Below, in pieces: positions 12,072 through 22,019 of a stretch of 64,000 nt of DNA (the first letter of the stretch is position 1; every line of letters starts with the position of its first letter). This DNA is from Candidatus Methylomirabilis sp. (lineage in GTDB: Bacteria; Methylomirabilota; Methylomirabilia; Methylomirabilales; Methylomirabilaceae): contig NZ_JAQUOY010000002.1 of NCBI RefSeq assembly GCF_028716865.1, forward strand, positions 94,483-158,482, read 5' to 3'. The translations under genes were made by a program, and so were the position numbers. Under the pieces are notes generated by a model. That model ran no database searches and was not told the origin of the DNA. It saw nothing but the letters and a program-made list of their open reading frames with translations.

Positions 12072-13270
12072 TGGCCTGCACGCGCCTTCGCCATCACATC
12101 TACGAAGCGCTGAAAGAGGTAGCCGGCGTCGTGGGGACCAGGGGAGGCTTCCGGGTGGTACTGCACCGAAAAGATCGGGAGGCGACGGTGCCGCATCCCC
12201 TCGGCGGTGTGGTCGTTGAGGTTGATGTGGGTCAGCTCGATCTCTTTATCAGGGATCGAGGCGATGTCTACGGCAAAGCCGTGGTTCTGAGTGGTGATCT
12301 CCACCTTCCCGGTCGTCAGATCCTTGACAGGCTGGTTGCCGCCATGATGCCCGAACTTCAGTTTGTAGGTCCGCCCCCCGAACGCGAGGCCCAGGATCTG
12401 ATGCCCCAGGCAGATGCCAAAGATCGGCTTGATGCCAATCAGCTTTTGTACGTTGTCAATCAGATACGGCACACCCTCCGGGTCGCCTGGACCATTACTC
12501 AAGAAGATCCCATCCGGGGCCAGATCCAGGACCGTGGACGCGGGGGTGTCCGGCGGGACCACCGTCACGTCGCACCCTGCCTCCACCAACTTCCGCAGGA
12601 TGTTCCACTTGATCCCGCAATCGTAGACTACCACGCGGTAGGGTGTAGGGGTTAGGGTAGAGGGTTTAGGAAAGAGATTCAGTTGCAGCCTCTGCTCTGT
12701 TCCCTGACCCCCAACCCCTAGCTCCTGCTCTTCATACCTCTTTCCCAATTGCCATGTCCCTTGTCGCCAGGTGTAAGATTCTTTACAGGCGACTTCTATC
12801 ACTAGGTCGCGACCGATCAGGCCAGGCGAGGACTTGGCCTTGGCAGCAAGGCTCTCTGGATCCAGATCCTGAGTTGAGATCACCCCTTCCATCGCCCCAT
12901 GATCCCTCAGATGCCTGGTGAGCGCTCGGGTATCGATTCCCTGAATTCCCACGACGCCCTGCTCTTGAAGGTAGCTGTCAAGGGTCCGAGTGCTGCGCCA
13001 GTTGCTCGGGTAGGGGCTCGCCTCCTTCACAATGAATCCTTCCACGGCCGGCGCTGTTGACTCCACGTCCTCAGGGTTGATGCCATAGTTGCCGATCAGG
13101 GGGTAGGTCATCACGACCATCTGGCCCTTATACGAGGGGTCCGTCAGGACCTCCTGGTATCCGGTCATGCTGGTGTTGAAGACCACCTCGCCGACGGTTT
13201 CCCCCTCTGCGCCAAAGGACGACCCCTCGAAGAGGGTGCCATCGGCCAGCACCAACAACGCCTGTTTCAC
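12068..13270 (-). CDS. carA: Carbamoyl-phosphate synthase small subunit (glutaminase)
   Basis: Class I glutamine amidotransferase subunit that releases ammonia from glutamine for CarB. 400 residues, about 20 more than usual. The N-terminal domain has [15 protein letters not shown]; the glutaminase domain has the nucleophile Cys in [15 protein letters not shown] and the catalytic His-Glu in YHPEASPGP. Between [12 protein letters not shown] and [15 protein letters not shown] is an extra stretch (with GVGGQGTEQ and [11 protein letters not shown]) encoded by repeat-like DNA at 12637-12745. This is the inter-domain linker, so function is probably kept. Confidence 0.96.
   Translation of the reverse strand: MKQALLVLADGTLFEGSSFGAEGETVGEVVFNTSMTGYQEVLTDPSYKGQMVVMTYPLIGNYGINPEDVESTAPAVEGFIVKEASPYPSNWRSTRTLDSYLQEQGVVGIQGIDTRALTRHLRDHGAMEGVISTQDLDPESLAAKAKSSPGLIGRDLVIEVACKESYTWRQGTWQLGKRYEEQELGVGGQGTEQRLQLNLFPKPSTLTPTPYRVVVYDCGIKWNILRKLVEAGCDVTVVPPDTPASTVLDLAPDGIFLSNGPGDPEGVPYLIDNVQKLIGIKPIFGICLGHQILGLAFGGRTYKLKFGHHGGNQPVKDLTTGKVEITTQNHGFAVDIASIPDKEIELTHINLNDHTAEGMRHRRLPIFSVQYHPEASPGPHDAGYLFQRFVDVMAKARAGQ
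12637..12745. repeat. Repeat-derived insertion inside carA
   Basis: Contains G-rich gtaggggttagggtaga on one side and the near-complementary tgacccccaacccctag about 40 bases away, so the block is bounded by imperfect inverted repeats. It is read in frame as the Pro/Thr-rich linker of CarA. The same g/t-rich style occurs in folC (51136-51176). Confidence 0.6.
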
Positions 13271-13283
13271 AAACGTCCCCTCA

Positions 13284-14627
13284 TCATGCCTCCCACACCA
13301 CCTTGCCGGCTACCAGCGTCGCTACCGCTCCCCCCTTCAACCGCCACCCATCAAAAGGTGTATTCCGACTCTTGGAGGCAAAGGCAGAAGGCTCCACCGT
13401 CCAGTCACGGTTTGGATCAAAGATCGTCAGATCGGCGTCGGCGCCTTCGGCGATCTGTCCCTTTGGAAGCTTCAGGATACGCGCGGGCTCGCTGCTCAGT
13501 TTCGCAATCGCCTCCGATAGACTCAGTACTCCCGGGTGCACCATGGTTGTCAGCGTCACGGCAAGCGCCGTCTCCAAGCCGATCACCCCGAAGGGGGTCA
13601 GATCGAACTCCTGCTCCTTCTCCTGGACCGTGTGAGGGGCATGATCCGTTGCGATCACGTCGATGGTGCCGTCTCGCAGCCCCTCGAGCAGGGCCTGTCG
13701 GTCGGTCTCAGACCGAAGCGGCGGATTCATTTTGGCGTGAGCACTGAAGCCACGGACAGCTTCTTCTGTGAGCGCAATATGATGCGGGGTTGCCTCGCAA
13801 CTCACCCGGACCCCGCGGGCCTTGGCCGCACGAATCAGGCGCACCGATTCGGCTGCGCTTACGTGCGCAATGTGGAGTTTCGCGCCGGTCAGCTCCGCCA
13901 GGAGGATATCCCGCGCGACCATCACTGCCTCCGAGGCCGAGGGGATGCCGCGAAACCCGAGCTCGGTCGAGACGAACCCCTCATGGGCGACACCCCTGCC
14001 GCTCAGGTGCAAATCCTCGCTATGCTGGATGACCGGCAGATCAAACATTGCCGCATACTCCATGGCTCGACGCATCAGTTCGGCGTTCATGACCGGCCGA
14101 CCATCGTCGGAGATTGCGACGCAGCCGGCTTCGAACAGCTCTCCGATCTCGGCCAGCTCCTCCCCTTTCAGCCCCTTCGTGATAGCGCCAACGGGATACA
14201 CCTGAACGGCACCCTCGCGCTTGGCCACGTCAAGGATGAACTCGGTAACAGAGCGCGTATCGTTGACCGGGGCGGTGTTCGGCATACAGCAGACCGCCGT
14301 AAAGCCACCCCGCGCTGCGGCCATCGTCCCGCTCGCAATAGTCTCTTTATCCTCACGCCCTGGCTGGCGCAGGTGGACATGCATGTCGATCAATCCAGGG
14401 CAGACCACCAGTCCCGTCGCATCCATCATCCGATCAATGGGGCCTATCTCATTTGTCTGGGACTTTGAACCTCTGGAAGATTTCTCTCTTCCCGTTGAGT
14501 TGAGCATGTATCCAGCTAAATTCCAGTCTAACTGGACGATCTTGTCATCTTCTATAAGAACGTCCAGAACGTCATCGACCGCATTTGCAGGATCGATGAC
14601 GCGTCCGCCCTTAATCAGTATCCTCAT
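13284..14627 (-). CDS. pyrC: Dihydroorotase
   Basis: Zinc amidohydrolase that cyclises carbamoyl-aspartate to dihydroorotate. 447 residues from ATG 14627 ([15 protein letters not shown]), chosen because the longer open frame adds residues unlike the family. Metal motif [15 protein letters not shown], later [27 protein letters not shown] and [14 protein letters not shown]. It is about 20 residues longer than usual: [12 protein letters not shown] and the residues after it precede [12 protein letters not shown] and are encoded by AT-richer DNA at roughly 14444-14520, possibly another insertion. 19 bp separate it from pyrB. Confidence 0.95.
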   Translation of the reverse strand: MRILIKGGRVIDPANAVDDVLDVLIEDDKIVQLDWNLAGYMLNSTGREKSSRGSKSQTNEIGPIDRMMDATGLVVCPGLIDMHVHLRQPGREDKETIASGTMAAARGGFTAVCCMPNTAPVNDTRSVTEFILDVAKREGAVQVYPVGAITKGLKGEELAEIGELFEAGCVAISDDGRPVMNAELMRRAMEYAAMFDLPVIQHSEDLHLSGRGVAHEGFVSTELGFRGIPSASEAVMVARDILLAELTGAKLHIAHVSAAESVRLIRAAKARGVRVSCEATPHHIALTEEAVRGFSAHAKMNPPLRSETDRQALLEGLRDGTIDVIATDHAPHTVQEKEQEFDLTPFGVIGLETALAVTLTTMVHPGVLSLSEAIAKLSSEPARILKLPKGQIAEGADADLTIFDPNRDWTVEPSAFASKSRNTPFDGWRLKGGAVATLVAGKVVWEA

Positions 14628-14646
14628 GATCGCTCCATCTCCCGAA

Positions 14647-15576
14647 CTATCCTGTCTGGCCGCCGCCGGCAAGGAGGTAGAGCAAGGCCATTCGCACGGC
14701 CAGGCCATTTTCGACCTGATTGAGGATCAGCGAATAGGGCCCGTCGGCAACGTCCGGCGCAATCTCCACGCCCCGATTGATCGGGCCGGGGTGCATGATC
14801 AGGACATTGGACTTTGCGGCCTTCAGCCGCTCTCCGCTGAGACCGAACAGGCGCGAGTACTCTCGCAGCGAGGGGAACAGCCCGGCCTGTTGACGCTCGG
14901 TCTGAAGTCGCAGCATCATGATGACATCGACCTCGGCGATGGCTCGATCGAGGTTCGTAAAGACCTCAACGCCGAGCCGCTCGATAAAGCGGGGGAGCAT
15001 CGTCCGTGGCCCTGCGACCCGTACCTCCATCCCCATCTTCTGCATCCCGTAAATGTTGCTCCTGGCGACCCGACTGTGGGCGATGTCGCCGATAATGGCT
15101 GCCTTGAGCCCCTCCAGTCGCCCCAACTTCTCTCTGATGGTGAAGAGGTCGAGCAGGGCCTGGCTGGGATGCTCGTGAGCGCCATCTCCGGCGTTAATGA
15201 TCGACGCCGCAATCCGCCTGGCCAGGAATTCCGCCGCTCCAGCGGACGGATGGCGGATGACGACGATGTCCGGGTGCATCGCTTGCAGTGTGAGACCCGT
15301 GTCCTTCAGACTTTCTCCCTTGGCCACCGAACTGGACGAGATGGAGATGTTGATGACGTCGGCGCTCAGCCACTTGCCTGCGATCTCAAAGGATGTCCGG
15401 GTCCGCGTGCTAGGCTCGTAGAAGAGATTGATCAGGGTCTTGCCACGCAGAGCCGGCACCTTCTTGATGTCGCGGCGAGCCACCTCCTTCATCGACTCGG
15501 CAGTGTCCAAGATCAGCCGGATCTCGTCGACCGTCAGCTCCCGCATGCTCAACAGATCTTTGCCTGCCAGGCCCAT
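14647..15576 (-). CDS. pyrB: Aspartate carbamoyltransferase catalytic subunit
   Basis: Joins carbamoyl phosphate and aspartate. 309 residues, normal length. Carbamoyl-phosphate site [13 protein letters not shown]; the loop [13 protein letters not shown] supplies the Ser/Lys from the neighbouring subunit; later [12 protein letters not shown] closes the aspartate site. No pyrI regulatory gene is present, so control is expected through PyrR, whose gene lies 11 bp upstream. Confidence 0.97.
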   Translation of the reverse strand: MGLAGKDLLSMRELTVDEIRLILDTAESMKEVARRDIKKVPALRGKTLINLFYEPSTRTRTSFEIAGKWLSADVINISISSSSVAKGESLKDTGLTLQAMHPDIVVIRHPSAGAAEFLARRIAASIINAGDGAHEHPSQALLDLFTIREKLGRLEGLKAAIIGDIAHSRVARSNIYGMQKMGMEVRVAGPRTMLPRFIERLGVEVFTNLDRAIAEVDVIMMLRLQTERQQAGLFPSLREYSRLFGLSGERLKAAKSNVLIMHPGPINRGVEIAPDVADGPYSLILNQVENGLAVRMALLYLLAGGGQTG

Positions 15577-15587
15577 CGCGTCCTCTT

Positions 15588-16136
15588 CTACCCCTTCACG
15601 ATGACGATCTTGTCCTCCCCATCTTCCTCAGTGAGCAGGACCTGAATCTGCTCCTGCCGTGAGGTGGGGACATTCTTGCCGACATAATCGGCCCGGATCG
15701 GCAGTTCGCGGTGACCTCGATCGACGAGGACGGCAAGCTGAATCAGGCGGGGCCGACCAAGATCGATCAGTCCGTCCAGGGCGGCCCGGATAGTCCGGCC
15801 GGTATACAGGACATCATCCACCAACACCACCCGCTTCTCGTTGATCGAGAACGGGATCTCGGTTGTTCGGACCACCGGCTGCGGCCCGACCTTGTCCAGA
15901 TCGTCGCGATACAGGGTCACATCCAGGGCTCCAACCGGAGTATCAGTCCCAGCAATAAACTTCAACTCCCTGGCGATCCGCCTGGCCAAATCTACCCCTC
16001 GACTACGGAGGCCGATCAGGACGAGGTCCTCCGTCCCGTTATTTCGCTCCGTGATCTCGTGGGCAATCCTGGTTACAGCCCGCTGGATGCCGGCCTGTTC
16101 CAGAATCAGGGCTCTTTCGTTCAATTCAGCAGCCAT
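15588..16136 (-). CDS. pyrR: Bifunctional pyr operon regulator / uracil phosphoribosyltransferase
   Basis: RNA-binding attenuation protein that senses UMP and promotes termination in the pyr leader; many also have UPRTase activity. 182 residues from ATG 16136, which gives the usual N-terminus ([16 protein letters not shown]); the longer open frame runs back through the attenuator. The PRPP site is [17 protein letters not shown]. First gene of the operon, directly after a terminator hairpin at 16151-16181 and a PyrR-type hairpin at 16237-16256, so autoregulation is well supported. Confidence 0.95.
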   Translation of the reverse strand: MAAELNERALILEQAGIQRAVTRIAHEITERNNGTEDLVLIGLRSRGVDLARRIARELKFIAGTDTPVGALDVTLYRDDLDKVGPQPVVRTTEIPFSINEKRVVLVDDVLYTGRTIRAALDGLIDLGRPRLIQLAVLVDRGHRELPIRADYVGKNVPTSRQEQIQVLLTEEDGEDKIVIVKG

Positions 16137-16150
16137 GAAGTTCAGGGCAC

Positions 16151-16181
16151 AAAAAAACCCCCTCACCATCCGGCGAGGAGG
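16151..16181 (-). terminator. pyr operon attenuator terminator
   Basis: On the minus strand a 10-bp stem (with two G-T pairs) closes a 4-base loop and is followed by seven Ts, ending 15 bases before the pyrR start codon. A terminator here, inside the leader and before the first gene, is the classical attenuation position. Its 5' arm (CGACCTC) can instead pair with GAGGTTCG of the upstream hairpin, giving an antiterminator. Confidence 0.85.
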
Positions 16182-16236
16182 TCGCTCGATGCACAATATC
16201 TAGAATGACTTGCGAAGTCCCCACAACATCTCCTTT

Positions 16237-16256
16237 TCGAACCTCTCTGAGTTCGA
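16237..16256 (-). promoter_or_regulatory. pyrR leader: PyrR-binding anti-antiterminator hairpin
   Basis: In RNA sense (minus strand) TCGAAC ... GTTCGA form a 6-bp stem around TCAGAGAG, followed by AAAAGG. The purine-rich loop CAGAGAGG followed by GA and AAGG matches the PyrR-binding loops known from Bacillus leaders. It lies about 10-25 bases after the predicted transcription start and 55 bases before the terminator. Confidence 0.75.
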
Positions 16257-16271
16257 TTAAAAGGTTAATTT

Positions 16272-16299
16272 ACTATACCAAAATGCGGCTGATTGTCAA
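16272..16299 (-). promoter_or_regulatory. Sigma-70 type promoter of the pyr operon
   Basis: On the minus strand TTGACA (16294-16299) and TATAGT (16272-16277) are separated by 16 bases. The predicted start near 16265 places the PyrR hairpin at the 5' end of the transcript. Confidence 0.75.
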
Positions 16300-16336
16300 G
16301 CTAAATCTTCACATCTTACCAAAAAGAAACAAGGAG

Positions 16337-17089
16337 TTATGTGAAAGACCTGGCGCAACGGAACCCGAGGTCGTGCTCTGCAGAGGTCGGGGCAACGTTG
16401 CTACGGAAGGTACACCGATAGATGTCGAGTGGACCGAGACTCCCGGAGCCGCCACGCACGAGCCGAGAGGTTCCGCTCGAGGGTGGATCGACGTTGCCCT
16501 GTTTGTACCGCTCGTAGGCGCCATCGTCGTGCCAATCTGCGCACCATTCCCAGATATTCCCGGCCATCTGGTAGAGCCCCCAGGGACTGCACCCGTCCGG
16601 ATGGTTCCAAATACTGCAGGTCGTCGTTTGACCCCGGTCCTGGTGCCACCGGCACCAACGCCCCCCTTCCCAGTCGTTTCCCCAGGGATAGGTCCGGCCA
16701 TCGTTCCCTCTCGCCCCCTTCTCCCATTCGAGCTCTGTCGGTAGGCGCAGGCCAGCCCACTCGCAATAGGCTTGGGCATCCGCCCAGTTTACGCAGACCA
16801 CGGGATCATCGGCCTTCTCCGGGGGGAACTCCTGGCCATGCCAAGTCGGCTGGCCCCACGTTGCCTGGTCCGGCGGCCGGTGACCTGTAGCCTCGACGAA
16901 CCGCTTGTACTGGGCATTGGTCACCGGATGGAGCCCAAGATAGTAGGCCGGCAGACGAACCGGAAATCGCGCATCACCCGCCAAAAACTCTCCCTCAGGG
17001 ATCAGGACCAAGAGCGTCCCATCCCGCTCGTTCTCGATCAACAGATCGAGGTCAGCATCAATCAGTCCGTGAGATCTCTGCATCTTCAC
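16337..17089 (-). CDS. FGE-sulfatase (SUMF1) fold protein
   Basis: 250 residues with the formylglycine-generating-enzyme fold: [52 protein letters not shown], then [12 protein letters not shown] and YRCTFRSN near the end. The two copper-binding cysteines of true FGE (one just before, one in the C-x-x-Y-C-x-R-Y region) are not in place: the segment reads [13 protein letters not shown]. So it is probably a non-FGE member of the fold, as in C-type lectin-like or EgtB-type proteins. It starts at GTG 17089, overlapping the HEAT protein gene by 4 bp, so the two likely act together. ATG 17083 is an alternative start. Confidence 0.8.
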   Translation of the reverse strand: MKMQRSHGLIDADLDLLIENERDGTLLVLIPEGEFLAGDARFPVRLPAYYLGLHPVTNAQYKRFVEATGHRPPDQATWGQPTWHGQEFPPEKADDPVVCVNWADAQAYCEWAGLRLPTELEWEKGARGNDGRTYPWGNDWEGGRWCRWHQDRGQTTTCSIWNHPDGCSPWGLYQMAGNIWEWCADWHDDGAYERYKQGNVDPPSSGTSRLVRGGSGSLGPLDIYRCTFRSNVAPTSAEHDLGFRCARSFT

Positions 17090-18615
17090 TCCTCGATCTC
17101 AATGGCCGGTTCAAGAATCTCGACAGTCATCTGTGCATCCACCGCGACGGTCTGCTGCAGCCGGTGACGGGCAAGGGCCTCAATCAGCCGACCGTATGCC
17201 CAGCGCCCGTTCTTCCGGTCTCCTCCCGGTGCCAATGCCGCCTGCAGCGCGTCCAGTTGGTCCGCGCTAAGACTGACGGCACGCCTTCGGTATAGTGCTC
17301 TATCGAGCACTGCCGGCGCCAGGCGTTCGATCCAGATCCTCCCGCCGCCGCGGCCGGATGGCGTTTCGGAGAAGACGAATTGCGTGGCGATCTCGCAGAG
17401 TGCCAGACCGGCCAGGCGCACCAGCCAGTGGCGATGTGTACGTACTTTCTCGATGTCGCCCGTGGGGAACTTGCCGCTGCTCACCAATGCGGCCAGTGCG
17501 GCTACCGCATCAGGCGGGGAGCTCCGGAGCAGAGTCTTTCGCAAGGTGTCCGGAGATTGACCTGCAAATTCTGCGCTGCGGCCTCGTTCGATCCATCGGA
17601 TGAGCGCTGCGCCGAAGGCGACCCCGGGCGCCGGGGCTCTCTCGGGAATTTCGGCAATGGCCGAGCGAAGTTCGATCAATTCATCAAGCAGAGCTGCCTC
17701 GGCAGGGCTCTCAGGTCGCCAACCCGATTGTCCCAGTCGATCAAGCCCCACAACGGCACTCACCAGAGGGATCTGAAACAGCAAGGCGAAGATCTCAGCC
17801 CACTGTTGATTCCGAGCGTACACGTCGATGACAGTAGCGGTCTCCTGCTCTGTCAGTTCGCTCGCGAGCTGACGTCGGCGGCTCTCGCGGAAGAGCCCCA
17901 TCAGCCTGGTATCGCCGCTACCGCGAATCAGCGAGCTGATTCGCCTGCGCAGTTCCTTATCGCCGACCCGGTATTCCGCACGGAGATGCTGAAATTCCGG
18001 ATCGAGGTCGAGGTAGCGCTGGAACTGCTTGGTCAGCAGGAACAGCACACAGCGCCGACCGACGCTTTGCGGCAGATACCCTGCCTCCTTGACAAGGGCT
18101 GCTATGGCTCCTGCCGGATCAGCGATGGCGAGCTCACAGAGGGCATCCACGGCGGCCGCATTCGTGAGCCGGTTCAGGGCCGCCTTCGCGCATTTCGCTA
18201 TCTCCTGATCCCGATCGTCCTGGGCATCCACAAGGGGCTTGACTGCAGCCTCGCTCTCGCCCGCCACCTCAGGCCGGTTCGCTTTCAAGGCCGACAGTAC
18301 GCGCAACTCAACCGGCTTGATGGCGACGTAACCACACTCGGCGACGATACGGCCCAACTGCTCGTCACGCTCCTTCGACCACAGGGCGCACAAGGCATCC
18401 ACGGCGGCCGCGTCTTTGAGCGCGCGGAGGGCGGCGGCGGCCGTCGAGCGTACCTCCGCGTCGTCCGAACGGAGAGCCTGAACCAGATACCGTACAGCGC
18501 CTGGCGAGGAGTCCTCGGCCAGTTTTCGGCACGCCTCCCGACGCAACCGAGGACCCAGCAGCGGAATCCTGGAGTCCAACTGGCCGGCGTATTTTGCGAG
18601 GTCTTGCTCGTTCAA
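17086..18615 (-). CDS. HEAT-repeat protein
   Basis: 509 residues. Helical-pair repeats are visible in the first 190 residues, with recurring [20 protein letters not shown] and [10 protein letters not shown] units and DxAVR-like turns; the rest is helical without recognised motif. No signal peptide. Such proteins usually act as scaffolds. The start is TTG 18615, supported by AAGGAG 7 bases upstream. Its coupling to the FGE-fold gene suggests a shared, unknown task. No catalytic residues can be named. Confidence 0.75.
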   Translation of the reverse strand: MNEQDLAKYAGQLDSRIPLLGPRLRREACRKLAEDSSPGAVRYLVQALRSDDAEVRSTAAAALRALKDAAAVDALCALWSKERDEQLGRIVAECGYVAIKPVELRVLSALKANRPEVAGESEAAVKPLVDAQDDRDQEIAKCAKAALNRLTNAAAVDALCELAIADPAGAIAALVKEAGYLPQSVGRRCVLFLLTKQFQRYLDLDPEFQHLRAEYRVGDKELRRRISSLIRGSGDTRLMGLFRESRRRQLASELTEQETATVIDVYARNQQWAEIFALLFQIPLVSAVVGLDRLGQSGWRPESPAEAALLDELIELRSAIAEIPERAPAPGVAFGAALIRWIERGRSAEFAGQSPDTLRKTLLRSSPPDAVAALAALVSSGKFPTGDIEKVRTHRHWLVRLAGLALCEIATQFVFSETPSGRGGGRIWIERLAPAVLDRALYRRRAVSLSADQLDALQAALAPGGDRKNGRWAYGRLIEALARHRLQQTVAVDAQMTVEILEPAIEIEE

Positions 18616-18629
18616 GACGTTACTCCTTG

Positions 18630-19067
18630 TTATAGCTTCTTCTGACTGTAATCCCAGGTCACGACCTTTTTGGGAACGACCTTCATCAGCAGCGGATCAG
18701 GACCGCTGACGAGGTACTTATAGCCTGGATGTTCCGCGGTGCCAAAGTAGCGCTGCGCCATCGCATCACGAAATCGCTGGAGCATCCGCTTATCGTTGAC
18801 GAACTCTACTATTCCCTGAATCATGATCCCTTTATAATGCTCGAAACTGTCACCCGCATCGATTACGAGGGCCACCTTCTGATTGGCCTGCAGGTTCCGG
18901 CCCTTTTTGGATCGTGGTGAGGTCTCAACGTAGAGTTCGCCATCCAGTAGTATGTGCCAGACAGGAACCACGTGCGGTTGGCCTTGACGATCTACCGTAG
19001 CCAGTCGGCAGACCTTCTGTTGTCCCAAGAATACGTCTATGGCCTGTTGGTTCATCGTCTTCCCCAT
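18630..19067 (-). CDS. Pyridoxamine 5'-phosphate oxidase-fold protein
   Basis: 145 residues, split-barrel flavin-binding fold of the F420/FMN-dependent PNPOx group: CRLATVDRQGQPHVVPVW at the N-terminus, then the beta hairpin ELYVETSPRSKKGRNLQ and VALVIDAGD. These proteins often reduce small substrates or bind F420, FMN or haem; which applies here is not visible. ATG 19067 was chosen because AGGAG lies 8 bases upstream. 14 bp before the HEAT gene start. Confidence 0.8.
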   Translation of the reverse strand: MGKTMNQQAIDVFLGQQKVCRLATVDRQGQPHVVPVWHILLDGELYVETSPRSKKGRNLQANQKVALVIDAGDSFEHYKGIMIQGIVEFVNDKRMLQRFRDAMAQRYFGTAEHPGYKYLVSGPDPLLMKVVPKKVVTWDYSQKKL

Positions 19068-19077
19068 CGCTCTTCTC

Positions 19078-19371
19078 CTATGCTGCAGGCCGTGCGGCCC
19101 GTCGCGTTTCAATCAATTCACGGACAGCCGGAACCAGGTAGACTGTGGAAAGGTCGAACCGTGATAGGCAATCGGCCAGGACCCGTATTCGATCGCCCGG
19201 CGTCAGGCGATAATCGATGATCGCCACAAGTTGTCCTCGCAGCATGCAGGTTCCGCTCTTCACGACGAATTCCTGCTGATCTAAGCCCTCGTAGAGGACC
19301 TTGACGCCAAGCCGCTCTGCCAGCTCTTCAAGCTGTTGCAGAAGTATAGCTTCGATCATCGCGCTCGCCAA
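19078..19371 (-). CDS. Conserved small protein, function unknown
   Basis: 97 residues, no signal peptide. Begins MASAMIEAILLQQLEELAER, an amphipathic helix, followed by a beta-rich part (VKVLYEGL, VVKSGTCMLRGQLVAIID) and DRIRVLADCLSRFDLSTVY. It sits 10 bp before the PNPOx-fold gene and is probably the first gene of that small operon. Not recognised as a named family; similar-looking small proteins occur beside protein-export and LPS genes, but nothing here supports that. Confidence 0.6.
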   Translation of the reverse strand: MASAMIEAILLQQLEELAERLGVKVLYEGLDQQEFVVKSGTCMLRGQLVAIIDYRLTPGDRIRVLADCLSRFDLSTVYLVPAVRELIETRRAARPAA

Positions 19372-19461
19372 CGTGGGTGATCATCATCTATAAAAGCCAC
19401 CCTACAGAAGAAGCCCGCAAATGTCAAGGTGACGAACAGGGTACACGAACAGATAAGAAAA

Positions 19462-19499
19462 CCGCTGAGGGACTCACCAAACAGTCAGTCCCTCAGCGG
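19462..19499 (-). terminator. Intrinsic terminator after the small secreted-protein gene
   Basis: Perfect 13-bp arms (ccgctgagggact and its complement) around a 12-base loop. On the minus strand it is followed by TTTTCTTA, giving a terminator 40 bases past the stop of the gene at 19540. Confidence 0.85.
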
Positions 19500-19539
19500 T
19501 CGGAGGGAGGGGGAGGAGGTCAGGCAGAGCTGGAGGCGT

Positions 19540-19797
19540 TTACCGCCAATGGCCAGGAACCCAGGCGCCCCATCGGTTGAAATGTCCGGGCATCCAGATA
19601 GGTTGATACGCGACAGGCATAGGTCGCGCGTACCATCCTGGAGCCGGCATTACAACAGGGGCTCTGGCGACGACAACCGGGTATGGGACCCCGACGTTGA
19701 TTCCAACCCTCACCCATGCATGAGCCGGCCGAGTGACGGCAACCAATCCCACGATAACGAGAGCCATTACTACCAGTTTCGACAGATACTGTTTCAT
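19540..19797 (-). CDS. Small secreted protein with PGHW motifs
   Basis: 85 residues. Lys-containing N-terminus, hydrophobic core LVVMALVIVGLVAV and an AHA cleavage site near residue 27: a typical signal peptide. The mature part is Pro/Val/Trp-rich with PGHFNRWGAWVPGHWR, the YXWxPGHW-type repeat of small periplasmic proteins of unknown role. A monocistronic gene with its own terminator at 19462-19499. Confidence 0.7.
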   Translation of the reverse strand: MKQYLSKLVVMALVIVGLVAVTRPAHAWVRVGINVGVPYPVVVARAPVVMPAPGWYARPMPVAYQPIWMPGHFNRWGAWVPGHWR

Positions 19798-19970
19798 GAT
19801 CGTTTCCTCCTGTTGTGACTGTTTGCCTGATTAGACAGCCAACCTCGACAAGAGTTTAAGGACCGAATTACCTTGCCTCACCTAAGAATTTCTGCTACCA
19901 ATAGGCGGAATATATAATCGGTGAATGCCTGTATTTATAAATAGTTAGACTGATTGCCACGTGGAGAATC

Positions 19971-22019
19971 ATGCCAGATATCTCTCAGCTTCGCGAACAG
20001 GCTGAGGAACTCCGACGGCTTATTCGACGCCATGAGTATCTCTATTATGTACAGGACCGGCCAGAGATCACCGACGCAGAGTTCGATACGCTCTTTCAGC
20101 GTCTGCAACAGCTTGAAGCAAAGCATCCCGAACTGATCACGCCCGACTCTCCGACCCAGCGCGTTGGCGGCCAGCCTGTCGAAGGGTTTGCCTCGGTGCA
20201 GCACAAGGTAGCGATGCTGTCCCTGGATAACGCCTACAGCGCTGATGAACTCCGGGAGTTTGAGGCCCGTATGAAGCGAGCGCTGCCTGGCGAGCAGTTT
20301 ACCTACGTGACCGAACCGAAGGTCGACGGGTTGAGCGTAGCCCTGGTGTATGAGCACGGCCGGCTCGAACGGGGCGCCACCAGGGGTGATGGCCGATACG
20401 GGGAGGATGTGACGCACAACCTGATGACGGTCAGGGGCATTCCGCGTCGCCTGCGCGAGCCGTTAACCGAGCTTACTGCCTTGGAGGTGCGCGGTGAGAT
20501 CTTCATGTGGCGTCAAGCGTTTGACAAGTTGAATCGGGGGCTGGAGGCGGAAGGAGACGAGCCGTTCGCCAATCCCAGAAACGCCGCGGCCGGTTCAGTC
20601 CGCCAGAAAGACTCGCGGATTACCGCAAGCCGTCCCCTCGATATCTTCGTCTACGGCGTCAGCTATGCTGAGCCGGATCTGTTCAGAGGCCACTCACAGG
20701 CCATGGAGCAGTTGCTTGAGTCCGGATTCCTTCTCGATCCCAAAGATCGTAAGCACACGCTGGAGCGATATCGGCAGCGCTGCGCCGATATCGAGGAAGC
20801 CATTGCCGCCTGCCATGAGGTCGAGGCCGTCCGTGACGAGATCGGGTGCGACTGCGACGGGGTGGTGATAAAGGTCGATGCGATCGAGCAGCAACGTAGG
20901 CTCGGCTCGACCACTCACCATCCTAGGTGGGCCATCGCCTACAAGTTCCCAGCGCGGCAGGCAGCCAGTGTTATCAGGAAGATCGATATCAACGTGGGGC
21001 GAACGGGGGCGCTTACGCCGACCGCCCTGCTCGATCCCGTCAAGATTGCCGGCGCTACGATCAGTCGAGCGACGCTACATAACGCTGACGAGATCGAACG
21101 TCTTGATACCCGCGAGGGAGACACCGTCCTGATCGAGCGGGCAGGGGACGTGATTCCGCACATCCTGCGAGTGATTCAAGAAAAGCGGCCCCCTGACAGT
21201 ACACCATTTCGCTTTCCCACCCGATGCCCGATCTGTGGCGCCGAGGCCTTCCGACCAGAAGGCGAGGTCGTCAGCCGCTGCACCAACTCCGCCTGCTTGG
21301 CCCGGCTGAAGGAGTCGCTGCTGCACTTTGGCGTGAGAAGGGCGATGGACATCGAGCACCTGGGCGAGGCTGTGGTGGAGCAACTTGTTGATCGGAAACT
21401 GGTTAGGGGGTTCGCCGATCTGTACCAACTTGATGTGATCACCCTCGCCGAGTTGGAACGTCTGGCTGAGAAGTCGGCGACGAACCTGTACAACGCGATC
21501 CAAGGCAGCAAGGGTCGCGGGCTGAGTCGCTTGCTGTTCGCGCTAGGCATTCGGTATGTGGGCGAGCACATCGCCACGATCCTGGCCCAGCATTACGGCT
21601 CAATGGAGAAGCTGGAGCAGGCGCCGGAGGAAGAACTGGCTGAGATCTATGGGATTGGCTCCAGGATCGCGCAGAGCGTGGCGCTCTATTTCCGCCAACC
21701 GGAGAATCGCTGCCAGATCGAGCAGTTGCGAGAAGTGGGCGTTAGTATGAAGGAAGAAGGCGTTATGGCGGAACCGCGCTCCCTGGTCGGCAAGACGTTA
21801 GCTCTAACCGGCGGGCTGGAGAGCTTGACCCGCGACGAGGCCAAGGAGCTGATCGTGCGGCAGGGCGGGCGCGTGACTTCAACGGTTAGCAAGAAGACTG
21901 ACTACGTTGTCGTCGGCAAAGATCCCGGCAGTAAGTTCGACGATGCCAAGCGCCTCGGCGTCCCCACCCTCGACGAAGCCGGTTTCAAGAAGCTCATCGG
22001 CAAAGGGAGAACGCTATGA
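19971..22019 (+). CDS. ligA: NAD-dependent DNA ligase
   Basis: Seals nicks in replication and repair using NAD+. 682 residues, full family length. The N-terminal Ia domain has YYVQDRPEITDAEFD; the adenylation Lys is in TEPKVDGLSVALVYE; later GAVIK-like CDGVVIKVD. The four zinc cysteines are in CPICGAEAF and CTNSACLARL, followed by helix-hairpin-helix repeats and a C-terminal BRCT domain (VGKTLALTGGLESLTRDEAKE). The -10-like TATAAT at 19913-19918 lies about 50 bases upstream. Its stop overlaps the ATG of the broken HTH gene. Confidence 0.97.
   Translation: MPDISQLREQAEELRRLIRRHEYLYYVQDRPEITDAEFDTLFQRLQQLEAKHPELITPDSPTQRVGGQPVEGFASVQHKVAMLSLDNAYSADELREFEARMKRALPGEQFTYVTEPKVDGLSVALVYEHGRLERGATRGDGRYGEDVTHNLMTVRGIPRRLREPLTELTALEVRGEIFMWRQAFDKLNRGLEAEGDEPFANPRNAAAGSVRQKDSRITASRPLDIFVYGVSYAEPDLFRGHSQAMEQLLESGFLLDPKDRKHTLERYRQRCADIEEAIAACHEVEAVRDEIGCDCDGVVIKVDAIEQQRRLGSTTHHPRWAIAYKFPARQAASVIRKIDINVGRTGALTPTALLDPVKIAGATISRATLHNADEIERLDTREGDTVLIERAGDVIPHILRVIQEKRPPDSTPFRFPTRCPICGAEAFRPEGEVVSRCTNSACLARLKESLLHFGVRRAMDIEHLGEAVVEQLVDRKLVRGFADLYQLDVITLAELERLAEKSATNLYNAIQGSKGRGLSRLLFALGIRYVGEHIATILAQHYGSMEKLEQAPEEELAEIYGIGSRIAQSVALYFRQPENRCQIEQLREVGVSMKEEGVMAEPRSLVGKTLALTGGLESLTRDEAKELIVRQGGRVTSTVSKKTDYVVVGKDPGSKFDDAKRLGVPTLDEAGFKKLIGKGRTL

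Noticed and set aside
16337..17089. Formylglycine-generating enzyme for sulfatases
   Set aside because: The paired active-site cysteines are not in place and no sulfatase gene is near.
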